DNA of 64,000 bases from Gemmatimonadota bacterium (GTDB taxonomy: Bacteria > Gemmatimonadota > Gemmatimonadetes > Gemmatimonadales > Gemmatimonadaceae), in the NCBI GenBank assembly GCA_021324775.1, contig JAJPIM010000043.1, forward strand, positions 80,873-144,872, read 5' to 3'. Numbering within the stretch: the first letter of the stretch is position 1; the number at the start of each line of letters is the position of its first letter. The notes below the pieces were generated by a model. That model did not search any database. It was given only the letters and a program-made list of their open reading frames with translations, and had not been told where the DNA came from. This document shows, one piece after another, positions 17,824 to 26,929 of this stretch. Position numbers and translations under genes: made by a program.

Positions 17824-18317
17824 TGGTTGGCGCTGCCTGTCTGGAGGTTTCCGCAGGCGATGGCGGGGGTGCTACGGCTGGGATGGACGTCGATATGATA
17901 GCCGGCCATGCCGGCATTGGTGATGGGGAAACTCCCGCTCGAGCTGCCCTGTCCCTGCGGGCCTGCGGTCAGCGGCAGATAGTCGCTCGGCGCGCCGGCG
18001 GTCTCCGAGCCGGCACAGGCGCCATGGCCGATGTGCCACACGTAGGTCTTGCCGGGTTCGAGGCCGGTCAGTTCGAGGATCATCGTGGCCGAGTTTCCAC
18101 CCGGAGTCGGGGCGATGTCGGCGTGGCCGCGGACGGTGGCGTCGCCGGACGGAGTGATGGTGGCGCTCCAGCGGGCGGATACGGAAACGGGCGATGGAAC
18201 GGAGGCAACGTCACCCGTGCTCGTCGTGGTCGCAGCGGTGTGGGTCGCGTGATGGGTGCAGGCGGTGGCGATCGCAGCGGCTGCAATGCACAGCGTGACG
18301 GAGCGAAGCGGCAGCAA
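17820..18317 (-). CDS. Lipoprotein with CHRD-like domain
   Basis: TTG start; lipobox-like IATAC; ATITPSGDATVRGHADI...LTGLEPGKTYVWHIGHGACAG. Confidence 0.6.
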   Translation of the reverse strand: MLPLRSVTLCIAAAAIATACTHHATHTAATTTSTGDVASVPSPVSVSARWSATITPSGDATVRGHADIAPTPGGNSATMILELTGLEPGKTYVWHIGHGACAGSETAGAPSDYLPLTAGPQGQGSSSGSFPITNAGMAGYHIDVHPSRSTPAIACGNLQTGSANQ

Positions 18318-18589
18318 GAGAGAAAGGAGAGAGGAGAAGGACGGGAAAGAGAGAAAGCGAGAGGAGAAAGGAGAGAAAGAGAGTTAGTACAACTGCTCGG
18401 CGGTCTCTTGCTTTCGGGGTTTGTTCGGGTTACTCTATTGATCCTGTCGCGAGGGCTGCCGCGACGCCTGGTATCCACTCTGGCCGGAGCGTTCCGCTGT
18501 CATCGACTGCTGCTCAGCTCCGCACCCTGCTCAGCCATCGATTTCCCGATGCGATCCCTGTTCCGCAGCATACGACGGAGCTGGTCGCG

Positions 18590-19186
18590 ATGGGAGTTCC
18601 AGGGCTGAGCCGGGCGTTTCCGGGAGGAGGGCTTCCTCGCGGGCGGCTGACGGCGTGGATGCCGCAGGGTGGGGCGATGGCCATTCTCCGCGCCACCTGT
18701 CACGCGCTGCTCGCGGCCGGTGAACGCTCGGCGTGGATCGATGGGAGCGGTACCACCGGTCCATTCTGGACCGAGGGGCCGCTCCTCGTGCGTCCGGCGG
18801 AGCGGATCAATGCATTGCGGTGGAGCGAGGGGCTCCTGCGTTGTGGCGGGTTTGCACTGGTCGTGCTCGCTGGAGTCGAGCCGCAAGGGACCGAGACGGT
18901 GCGTCTCTCGCGGGCATCGCACGAGGGTGGCAGCGCTTTCGTCGCGCTGACGACGAGCGCGACCATGGCCGCGCTTCGGGTGACCTCGCGAGTCCTGCCC
19001 AACAGTTATGAGTGGCATCGGGGGCCGTTCGCCGATCCGGCGGCTGTGCGGACTGCCGCCATCGATGTGCGCGTGCGTGCTCCTGGGTGGAACGAGGGAG
19101 CGCGTGTCGTACTGCCCGTCACGCCATATGACCTTCGTCTGTCTCTGGATCCCGGCTTGGCCGACCGGCGCGGCGTCGAGCGCTGA
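18590..19186 (+). CDS. imuA: ImuA-like RecA-related protein of mutagenesis cassette
   Basis: Position immediately upstream of imuB/dnaE2; same frame is open upstream (LSHRFPDAIPVPQHTTELVAMGVPGLSRAFPGGGLPRGRLTAW), so the true start is probably upstream of 18590. Confidence 0.65.
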   Translation: MGVPGLSRAFPGGGLPRGRLTAWMPQGGAMAILRATCHALLAAGERSAWIDGSGTTGPFWTEGPLLVRPAERINALRWSEGLLRCGGFALVVLAGVEPQGTETVRLSRASHEGGSAFVALTTSATMAALRVTSRVLPNSYEWHRGPFADPAAVRTAAIDVRVRAPGWNEGARVVLPVTPYDLRLSLDPGLADRRGVER

Positions 19187-20582
19187 GGCGGTCTCCGGGC
19201 CGAGGCCGCCGGGCGGTGCGGATGCAGCGGATGCAGCGGGGGCGGAGGTGGGGAGAGGGGTGGAGGTCCCGCCATTGGACCACCTGACCGAAGCGCTCCT
19301 CCGCGTCTCTCCGCGTGTCGCCGCCAGCGGGCCGGGATTGCTCTGGGCCGATGCGCGCGGACTATCTGAGCGTCCGCTGGCTGCGGCGCTGTGCGCCATC
19401 GTCCGGGAGCAGGGGGCGGCCCGTGTGCAGGCCGGCATCGCGCGGACGGCGATCGCGGCCGAAGTCGCCGCGCGGAGCAGGAAACCGGTCGTGCAGCCAG
19501 TCGCGCAGCCGGTCATCGCCGGCAGTGAGGGGGAGGACGGCATCATCACCGTCATTCCCGCGGGGCACGACCGTGCGTTCCTCGCTCCCTATCCGCTGTC
19601 CGTGCTGTGCAGCGCGTTCACGCCCGGCCCGGGAGTACTCCCTTTACTGGCTGGCGTCGGTATCGAGACATGCGGCGCGCTCGCCGTGCTCGGCCAGGAG
19701 GAAGTGGAGGTCCGGTTCGCGGCAGACGGCATCCGTCTGTGGCGGCTCGCTCGCGGAGAGGACCGGCGGCGCCCATTCGGTGCACTGCCTCGGACGCGGC
19801 CGCGGGCCTCGTGCGCGTGGACGGACTACGCACTGCGTGACATCGAGCGGCTTCTTTTCGTGATCAACCGGCTCGTCGGCCAGGTGTGTGAGACGCTCCG
19901 GTCGCGTGGAGAGGCGATGCGGGATCTCACGCTGCGTTTTGCGCTCGCCAACCGGTCCGCGGCCGAACATCCATTCCGGGCCGCGCGTCCCACGGCGGAT
20001 CCGTTGGCATGGCTGCGGCTCATCCGTGCGGCGCTCGGGCGCATCCATCTTCCCGATGCGGTCACCGGCATTGCCGTGCAAGCCGGCGTGATCGTCTCCG
20101 CTCATGATTATCAGGGTGACATCTTCGATCGCGGCTTCGCGACGGCACGGGCTACGGAGCAGGCAGTCGCTCAGTTGCTCGACACGTGCGGGATGGAAGT
20201 CGTGGCTCTCAGCGCGACCAACCATCCGCTGCTCGAGCAGCGAGTGCGATGGCAGGTTCGGGAATCGGTGGTCCTGGAAGGCAATACCGCAGCCGGCGCA
20301 TCGGCCGTCAGGCCCAGTCTCACGCTCCAACTGCTCCCCGATCCACGGCCCGTGGATGTCGTCACGGCGCCGCGGCGCGACCACGACGTGCCGGTGCGAT
20401 ACCGGGAGCCCGCCAAACCCGAAGCCGACGTGCTCGTCGCGGCGGGACCCGACCGCGTCGCGGGCGGGACATGGGCCGTACCGTACGCCCGGGAGTACTT
20501 CCACTGCGTCACGGCTGACGGCCGCCTGATACTTCTCTTCCGGGCAGGGGATGGGTGGTATCTCCACGGATGGTGGGATTGA
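19128..20582 (+). CDS. imuB: ImuB, DNA polymerase Y-family-like protein
   Basis: MTFVCLWIPAWPTGAA start; GVLPLLAGVGIETCGALAVLGQEEVEVRFAADGIRLWRLARGED; followed by dnaE2. Confidence 0.85.
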   Translation: MTFVCLWIPAWPTGAASSAEAVSGPRPPGGADAADAAGAEVGRGVEVPPLDHLTEALLRVSPRVAASGPGLLWADARGLSERPLAAALCAIVREQGAARVQAGIARTAIAAEVAARSRKPVVQPVAQPVIAGSEGEDGIITVIPAGHDRAFLAPYPLSVLCSAFTPGPGVLPLLAGVGIETCGALAVLGQEEVEVRFAADGIRLWRLARGEDRRRPFGALPRTRPRASCAWTDYALRDIERLLFVINRLVGQVCETLRSRGEAMRDLTLRFALANRSAAEHPFRAARPTADPLAWLRLIRAALGRIHLPDAVTGIAVQAGVIVSAHDYQGDIFDRGFATARATEQAVAQLLDTCGMEVVALSATNHPLLEQRVRWQVRESVVLEGNTAAGASAVRPSLTLQLLPDPRPVDVVTAPRRDHDVPVRYREPAKPEADVLVAAGPDRVAGGTWAVPYAREYFHCVTADGRLILLFRAGDGWYLHGWWD

Positions 20583-20585
20583 CGG

Positions 20586-23500
20586 ATGTACGTGGAGCTG
20601 CGGGCGCATAGCGCATTTTCGTTCGGCGATGGCAGCGCGACTCCCGAGGCGTTGGTCGCGGCGGCGGCATCCCTGGGATATCCGGCGATCGGCTTGACCG
20701 ATGCGGCGGATTTTGGCGGGGTCGTGCGGTTCGCGCTGGCGGCGTGGGACGCCGGTATTACGCCGCTCATCGGATGCGAACTCATTGTGGATGGGCATCC
20801 GGCCGCGTTTCTCGCGCGTACGGCGGAAGGGTGCCGCAATCTCGCGGCTCTCATTACCCAGGCTCGTTCGGGATGCCTGCGCACGTGGCCACCTTCCACG
20901 ACCGGGACGCCGGCCCGGTCGTTGGCCCGGACGCCGGCGCGTGCGGTGGAACGGCAGCCGGCTCGAGGGCGGCCTCACGTCCGGTGGCTGGATGTCGTGA
21001 GCCGGAGTGCAGGACTGCAGGCATTCACGGGTTCCGCATCGGGGGCGCTTGCTACCTGCGTCCAGAAGGGCGACCTGCCGGCGGCGGCCCGGCATCTCGC
21101 GGAGTGGCGCGCCGTCTTCGGTGAGCATCTCGCGGCCGAAGTGCAGCTCCATCATGCCGGGCGGAGCGAGTCGGCGCTGGCGGGCGCGCTCATCGAGCTT
21201 GCCGAGCGTGAAGGCGTTCCGTGGGTGGCCACCAACAATCCGCGCTATGTGAACGACGAAGGGCGGCTCGTGCACGACGTGCTGACCGCGCTCCGGGCCG
21301 GCGTCGATCTGGACACCGCTGCGACGCGCGGCCTTCTCCATCCCAACGACACGTGGCGGCTCCGCGGGCCGGACGAGGTGGCGGCGCTCTGGCGGGGGCG
21401 AGAGGAGGGGTTGGCAACCAGCGCCCGGATCGCCGAGGACTGCGCGGCATTTGCGCTCGACTGGCTGCGTCCGCCCATGCCGACGTACCCGCTGCCCGAG
21501 CAGTTTCCCGACGACGACTCTCATCTCCGTGCGCAAGTGTACGAGGGCGCCGAGACGCGATGGGGCACCGTCACCGATGTCCAGGGGCGGCAGCTCGAAC
21601 ACGAGCTCGATGTCATCAGGCGGCTCGGGTTCGCGGGGTTTTTCCTCGTCATGTGGGATGCGGTGCGGTTCGCGGGATCGCAGGGCATCCTGGCACAGGG
21701 GCGCGGGAGTGCCGCCAACTCCGCCGTCGCGTACTGCCTGGGGATAACCGCGGTCGATCCGGTAGCGAATGGACTGATGTTCGAGCGGTTCCTCTCCGAG
21801 CGACGGATGGGAGGCGAGACGGAGGCACCCGATATCGACATCGACATCGAGCACGATCGCCGCGAAGAAGTGCTCAACTACGTCTACGATCGCTACGATC
21901 GCACGCATTCGGCGATCACGGGGATGGTACAGACCTACCGTGCGCCCAACGCGGTGCTCGATGCCATGCGGGCCTTTGGATATCCGGCAACGCAGGCGTT
22001 TCAGGTATCCAAGCGGGTGCATCGCTACGACCCCGCGGAAGGTGCGGCCTGGATCGGTGCGGAACTCGGCCGGTGCGTGGGGCTCGACGTGGAGAGTGCC
22101 CGGGGGCTGGCGTTGCTGCGGGCGGTCGCTGCGTTCGAGGGAATGCCCCGCATGCGCGCGACCCATCCCGGCGGGTTCGTGCTGTCGGCCGGACCACTCG
22201 GGGACTACCTCCCGATCGAGCCCACGGCCATGGGGCGAACCGTCGTGCAGTTCGACAAGGATGATCTCGACCGGATCGGGGTGCCGAAGTTCGATTTTCT
22301 CGGGCTGGGAGCGCTGTCGCTCGTGCGGCGGGCGTTCGACATCATCGAGCAGCGGACCGGGCATCGTCCATCGATGTACCGGCTGCCGACGGACGATCCG
22401 GCGACGTACCATCTGATCGCACAGGGTGCCACTATCGGCACCTTCCAGATCGAGAGCCGCGCCCAGATCTCATCGATCGTGCACACGCGGCCCGAGCGGA
22501 TGTACGACATCGTGGTACAGGTTGCGCTCATTCGGCCCGGGCCGATCCAGGCGCGCTTCGTCCATCCCTACACGCGCCGGCGCCGAGGCCAGGAGCCGGT
22601 GACGTACCTGCACCCGGCTCTCATTCCGATTCTCGAGCGCACGCAGGGGATCCCCATCTTTCAGGAGCAGGCGATGGCGATTGCGCGCGACCTCGGCGGG
22701 TACACGGGCGCGCAGGCCGATGAGCTACGCCGGACGATGGGCAACGTTCGCAAGCAGCCGCAGCTCCAGGCGGCGCTGGACCGGCTCCGGGAGCGCATGA
22801 TCGGGCAGGGGATCGCGCCGGACGTCGCGGCGCAGATCGTCGATGATCTCAAGAGTTTCGCGAACTACGGCTTCCCGGAGTCGCACGCCTGGAGCTTTGC
22901 CCTCATCGCATACGCGACAGCGTACCTCAAGACGCATTGTCCGGCGGCGTTCTATGCCGGGCTGCTCAACTCCTGGCCGATGGGGTTCTATCCCGTCTCG
23001 ACTCTCGTACACGATGCGCTCCGGCGGGGAGTCGAAGTGCGCGCGCCGTGCATGCGGGATGGCGATTGGGAGTGTACGGTCGAGGAGACGGAAGAGCGGG
23101 AGCGGCCGGCGCTGCGCATCGGATGGCGGCACGTGCGGGGCGTGGGAGAGGTGGTGATCGAGTCACTGCGCGCGGCCCACGAGCCGGTCCGGGGAGGACG
23201 GCCATTCACGTCGATCGCCGATGTCGTAACGCGTGCGCGGCTGGACAGCCACACGGCCGGGGCACTCGCGCGCGCCGGCGCGTTCGAGGCATGGGAGCCG
23301 GACCGGCGGCGTGCGGGGTGGGAGGCCCTGCGAGTCGCGGGCGACCAGCTGCCGCTGGCTCCCGCGCGGACGGCTGGCACCGGTCATTTCGCTCCGCTCC
23401 CGATCGGCCGGGACGAGCGGATCGCGCTCGACTACGATGCACTCGGCCTGACGGTGGCCGGCCATCCCATGGAACGCTTTCGCACCCGGCTGCGTACTCT

Positions 23501-23828
23501 GGGAGCGATCGACAGCCAGGATTTGCTGGAGTGCCGCGGTGGCGAGCTGGTGCTTCTCGGAGGGCTCGTCACGGTGCGCCAGCGGCCAGAAAGCGCCAAA
23601 GGCACTGTCTTTCTCCTGCTCGAGGACGAATGGGGCGCCGCAAACATCGTGGTGTCCCGGGCGCTCGACGAGCAGTATCGCGAAGCAGTCCAGCATGCCA
23701 CGTTCCTGCTCGTGTACGGCCGGATCGAACGGGATGGTGCACAGATCAACATCGTCGGACAACGGTTCAGCCCCTTACACAATGGCGAGCCCGACTCCTT
23801 CGCGCACCGGTCACACGATTTTCGCTAA
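20586..23828 (+). CDS. dnaE2: Error-prone DNA polymerase III alpha subunit
   Basis: MYVELRAHSAFSFGDGSATPEALVAAAASLGYPAIGLTDAADFGGVVRF; RGSAANSAVAYCLGITAVDP; PDIDIDIEHDRREEVLNYVYDRY. Confidence 0.95.
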   Translation: MYVELRAHSAFSFGDGSATPEALVAAAASLGYPAIGLTDAADFGGVVRFALAAWDAGITPLIGCELIVDGHPAAFLARTAEGCRNLAALITQARSGCLRTWPPSTTGTPARSLARTPARAVERQPARGRPHVRWLDVVSRSAGLQAFTGSASGALATCVQKGDLPAAARHLAEWRAVFGEHLAAEVQLHHAGRSESALAGALIELAEREGVPWVATNNPRYVNDEGRLVHDVLTALRAGVDLDTAATRGLLHPNDTWRLRGPDEVAALWRGREEGLATSARIAEDCAAFALDWLRPPMPTYPLPEQFPDDDSHLRAQVYEGAETRWGTVTDVQGRQLEHELDVIRRLGFAGFFLVMWDAVRFAGSQGILAQGRGSAANSAVAYCLGITAVDPVANGLMFERFLSERRMGGETEAPDIDIDIEHDRREEVLNYVYDRYDRTHSAITGMVQTYRAPNAVLDAMRAFGYPATQAFQVSKRVHRYDPAEGAAWIGAELGRCVGLDVESARGLALLRAVAAFEGMPRMRATHPGGFVLSAGPLGDYLPIEPTAMGRTVVQFDKDDLDRIGVPKFDFLGLGALSLVRRAFDIIEQRTGHRPSMYRLPTDDPATYHLIAQGATIGTFQIESRAQISSIVHTRPERMYDIVVQVALIRPGPIQARFVHPYTRRRRGQEPVTYLHPALIPILERTQGIPIFQEQAMAIARDLGGYTGAQADELRRTMGNVRKQPQLQAALDRLRERMIGQGIAPDVAAQIVDDLKSFANYGFPESHAWSFALIAYATAYLKTHCPAAFYAGLLNSWPMGFYPVSTLVHDALRRGVEVRAPCMRDGDWECTVEETEERERPALRIGWRHVRGVGEVVIESLRAAHEPVRGGRPFTSIADVVTRARLDSHTAGALARAGAFEAWEPDRRRAGWEALRVAGDQLPLAPARTAGTGHFAPLPIGRDERIALDYDALGLTVAGHPMERFRTRLRTLGAIDSQDLLECRGGELVLLGGLVTVRQRPESAKGTVFLLLEDEWGAANIVVSRALDEQYREAVQHATFLLVYGRIERDGAQINIVGQRFSPLHNGEPDSFAHRSHDFR

Positions 23829-23957
23829 CCGCCATCGGGACGCTCTCGTTGTAACCGTCCGTTACATCCGCTCGGATCGCTACTCGCCCAACATTGACAC
23901 CCATTGGTCACTACCACACCGTAGAGCGCACCCATCTCTCAACCCCTGGAGCGCACC

Positions 23958-24590
23958 ATGCATTGCCGGATCACCTGCCTCATCACCGCCGGGTCGATCT
24001 GTGGTATGCTCGGTGGATGCGCCTCTACTGGCACGCCCTCGCCGGACGACCACCAGCCGACCGATCGCATCGTCTTGACCGGGGGTTCCGCCGCCAATAG
24101 CAAGGGGGCTCCTGGTGGCGGCGGTATTGGCAACGACATCGGCCTCGTGGTCCACGCGACTGATTCCTACACCGGGATCAATACGCGCATCAATGGGCCA
24201 ACGTCGAGCATCATGGACACGCTGTCAGGCGTCTATCAGGACCTTGGCATTCCCATCGGGACCCGGATGAGCACGACCGGGCAGATCGGCAACCGGGACT
24301 ACAGAGTACCGGGACATAGCCTGAAAAACATTCAGCTTTCGCGGTTCGTCGACTGCGGCCAGGCTCCGATGGCCGGCCGTCGCGCCGACGTCGATGAAAT
24401 CAGGCTCAACGTGATCTCCACGATCACGCCTGGGCGGGACAGCGGATCGGTCGTCAACACCTACGTGGCCGCGTTCGCCCGGCCGCTCACGTCGAGCAGC
24501 GATCCGACCCAGTGCGCGAGTACCGGAGTGCTCGAGGGGCTGATCAATGGCCGCCTCGTCAAGGTGTTCGGGGGCGGCGCGGCTCACTGA
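23958..24590 (+). CDS. Hypothetical lipoprotein (paralog A)
   Basis: Lipobox GMLGGC; clearly homologous to the ORF at 24720..25307 (YRVPGHSLKNIQLSRFVDCGQ / YRVPGHRLKTMPLSRILDCGQ). Confidence 0.8.
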   Translation: MHCRITCLITAGSICGMLGGCASTGTPSPDDHQPTDRIVLTGGSAANSKGAPGGGGIGNDIGLVVHATDSYTGINTRINGPTSSIMDTLSGVYQDLGIPIGTRMSTTGQIGNRDYRVPGHSLKNIQLSRFVDCGQAPMAGRRADVDEIRLNVISTITPGRDSGSVVNTYVAAFARPLTSSSDPTQCASTGVLEGLINGRLVKVFGGGAAH

Positions 24591-24684
24591 CGGGCGCCGC
24601 CACCGACAGATCGGGCCGTAGCGCCCCGACGGTGCCGAGGAACACGTGATGTATCTCGGCGCGCGGGCGGGGTGATTCGGCGTA
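24588..24684 (-). pseudogene. Orphan 3' fragment of aroH left by tandem duplication
   Basis: Reverse strand reads YAESPRPRAEIHHVFLGTVGALRPDLSVAAPVSE, matching the intact AroH C-terminus YVESPRPRAEIQHVYLGAAEALRPDLSVAPPVS*. Confidence 0.8.
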
Positions 24685-24719
24685 GCGTTTGCCCAGCCTC
24701 TCACCTCCTGGAGAGCGTC

Positions 24720-25307
24720 ATGCACCGGCTTCTGTCTTCCGTCTCCCGCGTGGTGACCGCGGGATTCTTCGGCGTGCTCACCGCGTGCGCTTCCACCAGC
24801 ACGCCCACGCCGGACGAGCACAACCCGACCGAGCGCATCGTCGGGACCGACCAGAGCGGCCGCATGATCCACACCACCGACTATTACTCAGGAACGGAAG
24901 CGCGCATCAACGCGCCGCCGTCCAGCGTCATGGCCGTGTTGTCGCAGGTGTATCCGGATCTCGGTATTCCGATAGCCACGATGGTCACCACGACCGGACA
25001 GGTCGGCAATACGAACTACAGGGTACCGGGCCACCGCCTGAAGACCATGCCACTCTCACGGATCCTCGACTGCGGCCAGGAGTCGGTATCTGGCACGCGC
25101 GCCGATGTCGATGAAATCACGCTCAATGTGATGTCCACGATCAAGCCGGTAGGCGACAGCGGATCGGTTGTCAACACCTACGTGAGCGCGCTCGCACGGC
25201 CGTTCGGAACGAGCAGCGACCCCGTCACGTGTGCGAGCAGCGGAGCGCTCGAGAACATTATCAACGACCGCGTGGTGAAGGCCCTCGGAGGCAGCGCCGC
25301 TAACTGA
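24720..25307 (+). CDS. Hypothetical lipoprotein (paralog B)
   Basis: Lipobox GVLTAC; tandem paralog of 23958..24590. Confidence 0.8.
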   Translation: MHRLLSSVSRVVTAGFFGVLTACASTSTPTPDEHNPTERIVGTDQSGRMIHTTDYYSGTEARINAPPSSVMAVLSQVYPDLGIPIATMVTTTGQVGNTNYRVPGHRLKTMPLSRILDCGQESVSGTRADVDEITLNVMSTIKPVGDSGSVVNTYVSALARPFGTSSDPVTCASSGALENIINDRVVKALGGSAAN

Positions 25308-25701
25308 CCGGCGGCGCCACCGACAGGTCGGGTCGCAGCGCTTCAGCGGCGCCGAGGTACACGTGCTGTATCTCGGCGCGCGGGCGGGGTGACTCGACAT
25401 AGAGCAGGGCGCGAATGCACCGGCCCAGGGCGCCGGGGACCGGAATCTCCATCGTGCAGAGCAGCGGCACATCGAGCCAGCCCATCCGGCGCGCGCCGAG
25501 CGCCGGAAAGGCGCTCGTGAGGTCCGGCGTGACCGTGAAAATCACGCTGATGACGTCGTCCGTCACGAGGCGGTTGCGGGCGACGATCTCGGACAACAGC
25601 TCGATCGTCGCGTCGTAGATCGCTGCCGGCTCATCGCGCGCCACCGTGATGGCGCCACGGATGGCGCGCAGTGAGCGGCTATTCCGGCCCGCGTTCGGCA
25701 T
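25300..25701 (-). CDS. aroH: Chorismate mutase, AroH class
   Basis: LRAIRGAITVARDEPAAIYDATIELLSEIVARNRLVTDDVISVIFTVTPDLTSAFPALGARRMGW...VPLLCTMEIPVPGALGRCIRALLY. Confidence 0.93.
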   Translation of the reverse strand: MPNAGRNSRSLRAIRGAITVARDEPAAIYDATIELLSEIVARNRLVTDDVISVIFTVTPDLTSAFPALGARRMGWLDVPLLCTMEIPVPGALGRCIRALLYVESPRPRAEIQHVYLGAAEALRPDLSVAPPVS

Positions 25702-25804
25702 GCCGGACAACCTGATGCCAGCAGCGTGCGGATGCAACCCGCGGCGGTGGAATGCGACATTGGTGCTACGCGATCCGCGGACAGCGCGCGCACCACGTGA
25801 AAAC

Positions 25805-25844
25805 GAGTGGGGCCCACCGCGTGCCACCGCGAAGGGCCCCACTC
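25805..25844 (-). promoter_or_regulatory. Attenuator-like hairpin in aroH leader
   Basis: Minus strand GAGTGGGGCCC / GGGCCCCACTC, perfect 11-bp stem with 18-nt loop followed by GTTTTC; lies between a strong SD/short uORF and the aroH start. Confidence 0.5.
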
Positions 25845-25890
25845 TCGGACCAGCCGGCACGGACCGGTGGTCGTTGCTACCGCACAGGCC

Positions 25891-25935
25891 TCAACGGCCG
25901 TTGGCGATCCGTGCCGGAGAATGGTCAGTAGACAA
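25891..25935 (-). CDS. Candidate leader peptide MSTDHSPARIANGR (TTG start)
   Basis: Preceded by AAGGAGGTGATCC, a 13-nt match to full anti-SD complement, about 7 nt from AGGAGG to TTG. Confidence 0.35.
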   Translation of the reverse strand: MSTDHSPARIANGR

Positions 25936-26030
25936 AGGATCACCTCCTTGCAGATGGGTGGGTGATGAGCGTGGACTCCGGAAATATAAATGTTGAGGGG
26001 TGTCGGATGGTGGTGCCCGCCGGCCAGCCG

Positions 26031-26513
26031 TCAGGCTCTCGGTGCGAGCAGCCACAGCACCGTCGCCTGCGCGACCGTGTCGCCCACGGCATCCTGCACG
26101 ACCGCCGTAACCAGAAACTCCATCGGGCTGTTCACCTCAGGCACGGCGCAGCGGCATTCCGCCGTCAGCGTTCCGCGGGCTTTCTTCTCGAATCCCATCT
26201 GGATTCCGATCACGATCCCACGGACGGTGGGGGGCAGGCCGACCATCATGGCGAGCCCACTGGTCACCTCGGCCAGGTTGGTGAGCGCGATCGCGTGCAC
26301 CGATCGCAGGTGATTGCGGACGTGGGGACGGTCGCGCATCCGGACGCGCGCGAAACCCGGTGAGAGCGCGAGGACATCCGGACGGATCGATCCGGTGTAG
26401 GGAATCATTCGCCCGAGGAGGCGGCTGAAGAGCCAGCGTCCCCCAGGGACCCGGTGGAGCCGTTGCCAGGCCAGTCGCATCCGGCTCGCCGGGTCGTTAT
26501 CCGTTACCGGCAT
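26031..26513 (-). CDS. DUF4442 / hotdog-fold thioesterase-like protein
   Basis: MIPYTGSIRPDVLALSPGFARVRMRDRPHVRNHLRSVHAIALTNLAEVTSGLAMM. Confidence 0.75.
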   Translation of the reverse strand: MPVTDNDPASRMRLAWQRLHRVPGGRWLFSRLLGRMIPYTGSIRPDVLALSPGFARVRMRDRPHVRNHLRSVHAIALTNLAEVTSGLAMMVGLPPTVRGIVIGIQMGFEKKARGTLTAECRCAVPEVNSPMEFLVTAVVQDAVGDTVAQATVLWLLAPRA

Positions 26514-26649
26514 CCGTCGCTCCGGTTACAGCGCCGTCACGCTGAATTGACAACAACTTACGTTGCATGAGGCGGCCACATCGGTTAACGTTTCTCTCAA
26601 CATACACGCGGGCGTGCGCGCCCGCTTCCTCTCCTCCACAGCGAGTTCT

Positions 26650-26871
26650 ATGGCGAAGCAAGAGGCAATCGAGCTGGAAGGAACGGTGGCTGAAGTGTTG
26701 CCCAACGCCACGTTTCGCGTCGTGATGGACAACGGGCATGACGTCCTCACCACTCTCGGTGGCAACATGCGGCGATTTCGTATCCGGGTTCTGGCTGGTG
26801 ACCGGGTGAAGATCGAGGTCTCGCCGTACGATTTGACACGGGGCCGTATCACCTATCGCCACAAGGCGTAG
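26650..26871 (+). CDS. infA: Translation initiation factor IF-1
   Basis: [73 protein letters not shown]. Confidence 0.97.
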   Translation: MAKQEAIELEGTVAEVLPNATFRVVMDNGHDVLTTLGGNMRRFRIRVLAGDRVKIEVSPYDLTRGRITYRHKA

Positions 26872-26897
26872 CGCGCGCCACCGGCGTAGCGCACCTC

Positions 26898-26913
26898 GCG
26901 AGCGTCGGCTCGC
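26898..26913 (+). terminator. Hairpin downstream of infA
   Basis: GCGAGC GTCG GCTCGC followed by TCGCATTTC. Confidence 0.35.
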
Positions 26914-26929
26914 TCGCATTTCAGGGATA

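Noticed and set aside
19644-22412. 922-aa antisense ORF opposite imuB/dnaE2
   Set aside because: Mirrors strong coding on the + strand; Arg/His/Pro-rich composition typical of GC-driven antisense open frames.
25805-25850. T-box riboswitch upstream of aroH
   Set aside because: GCGGTGGCACGCGG only partially matches the T-box core, the leader is short and no Stem I/specifier loop was recognisable; retained only as a generic attenuator-like leader.
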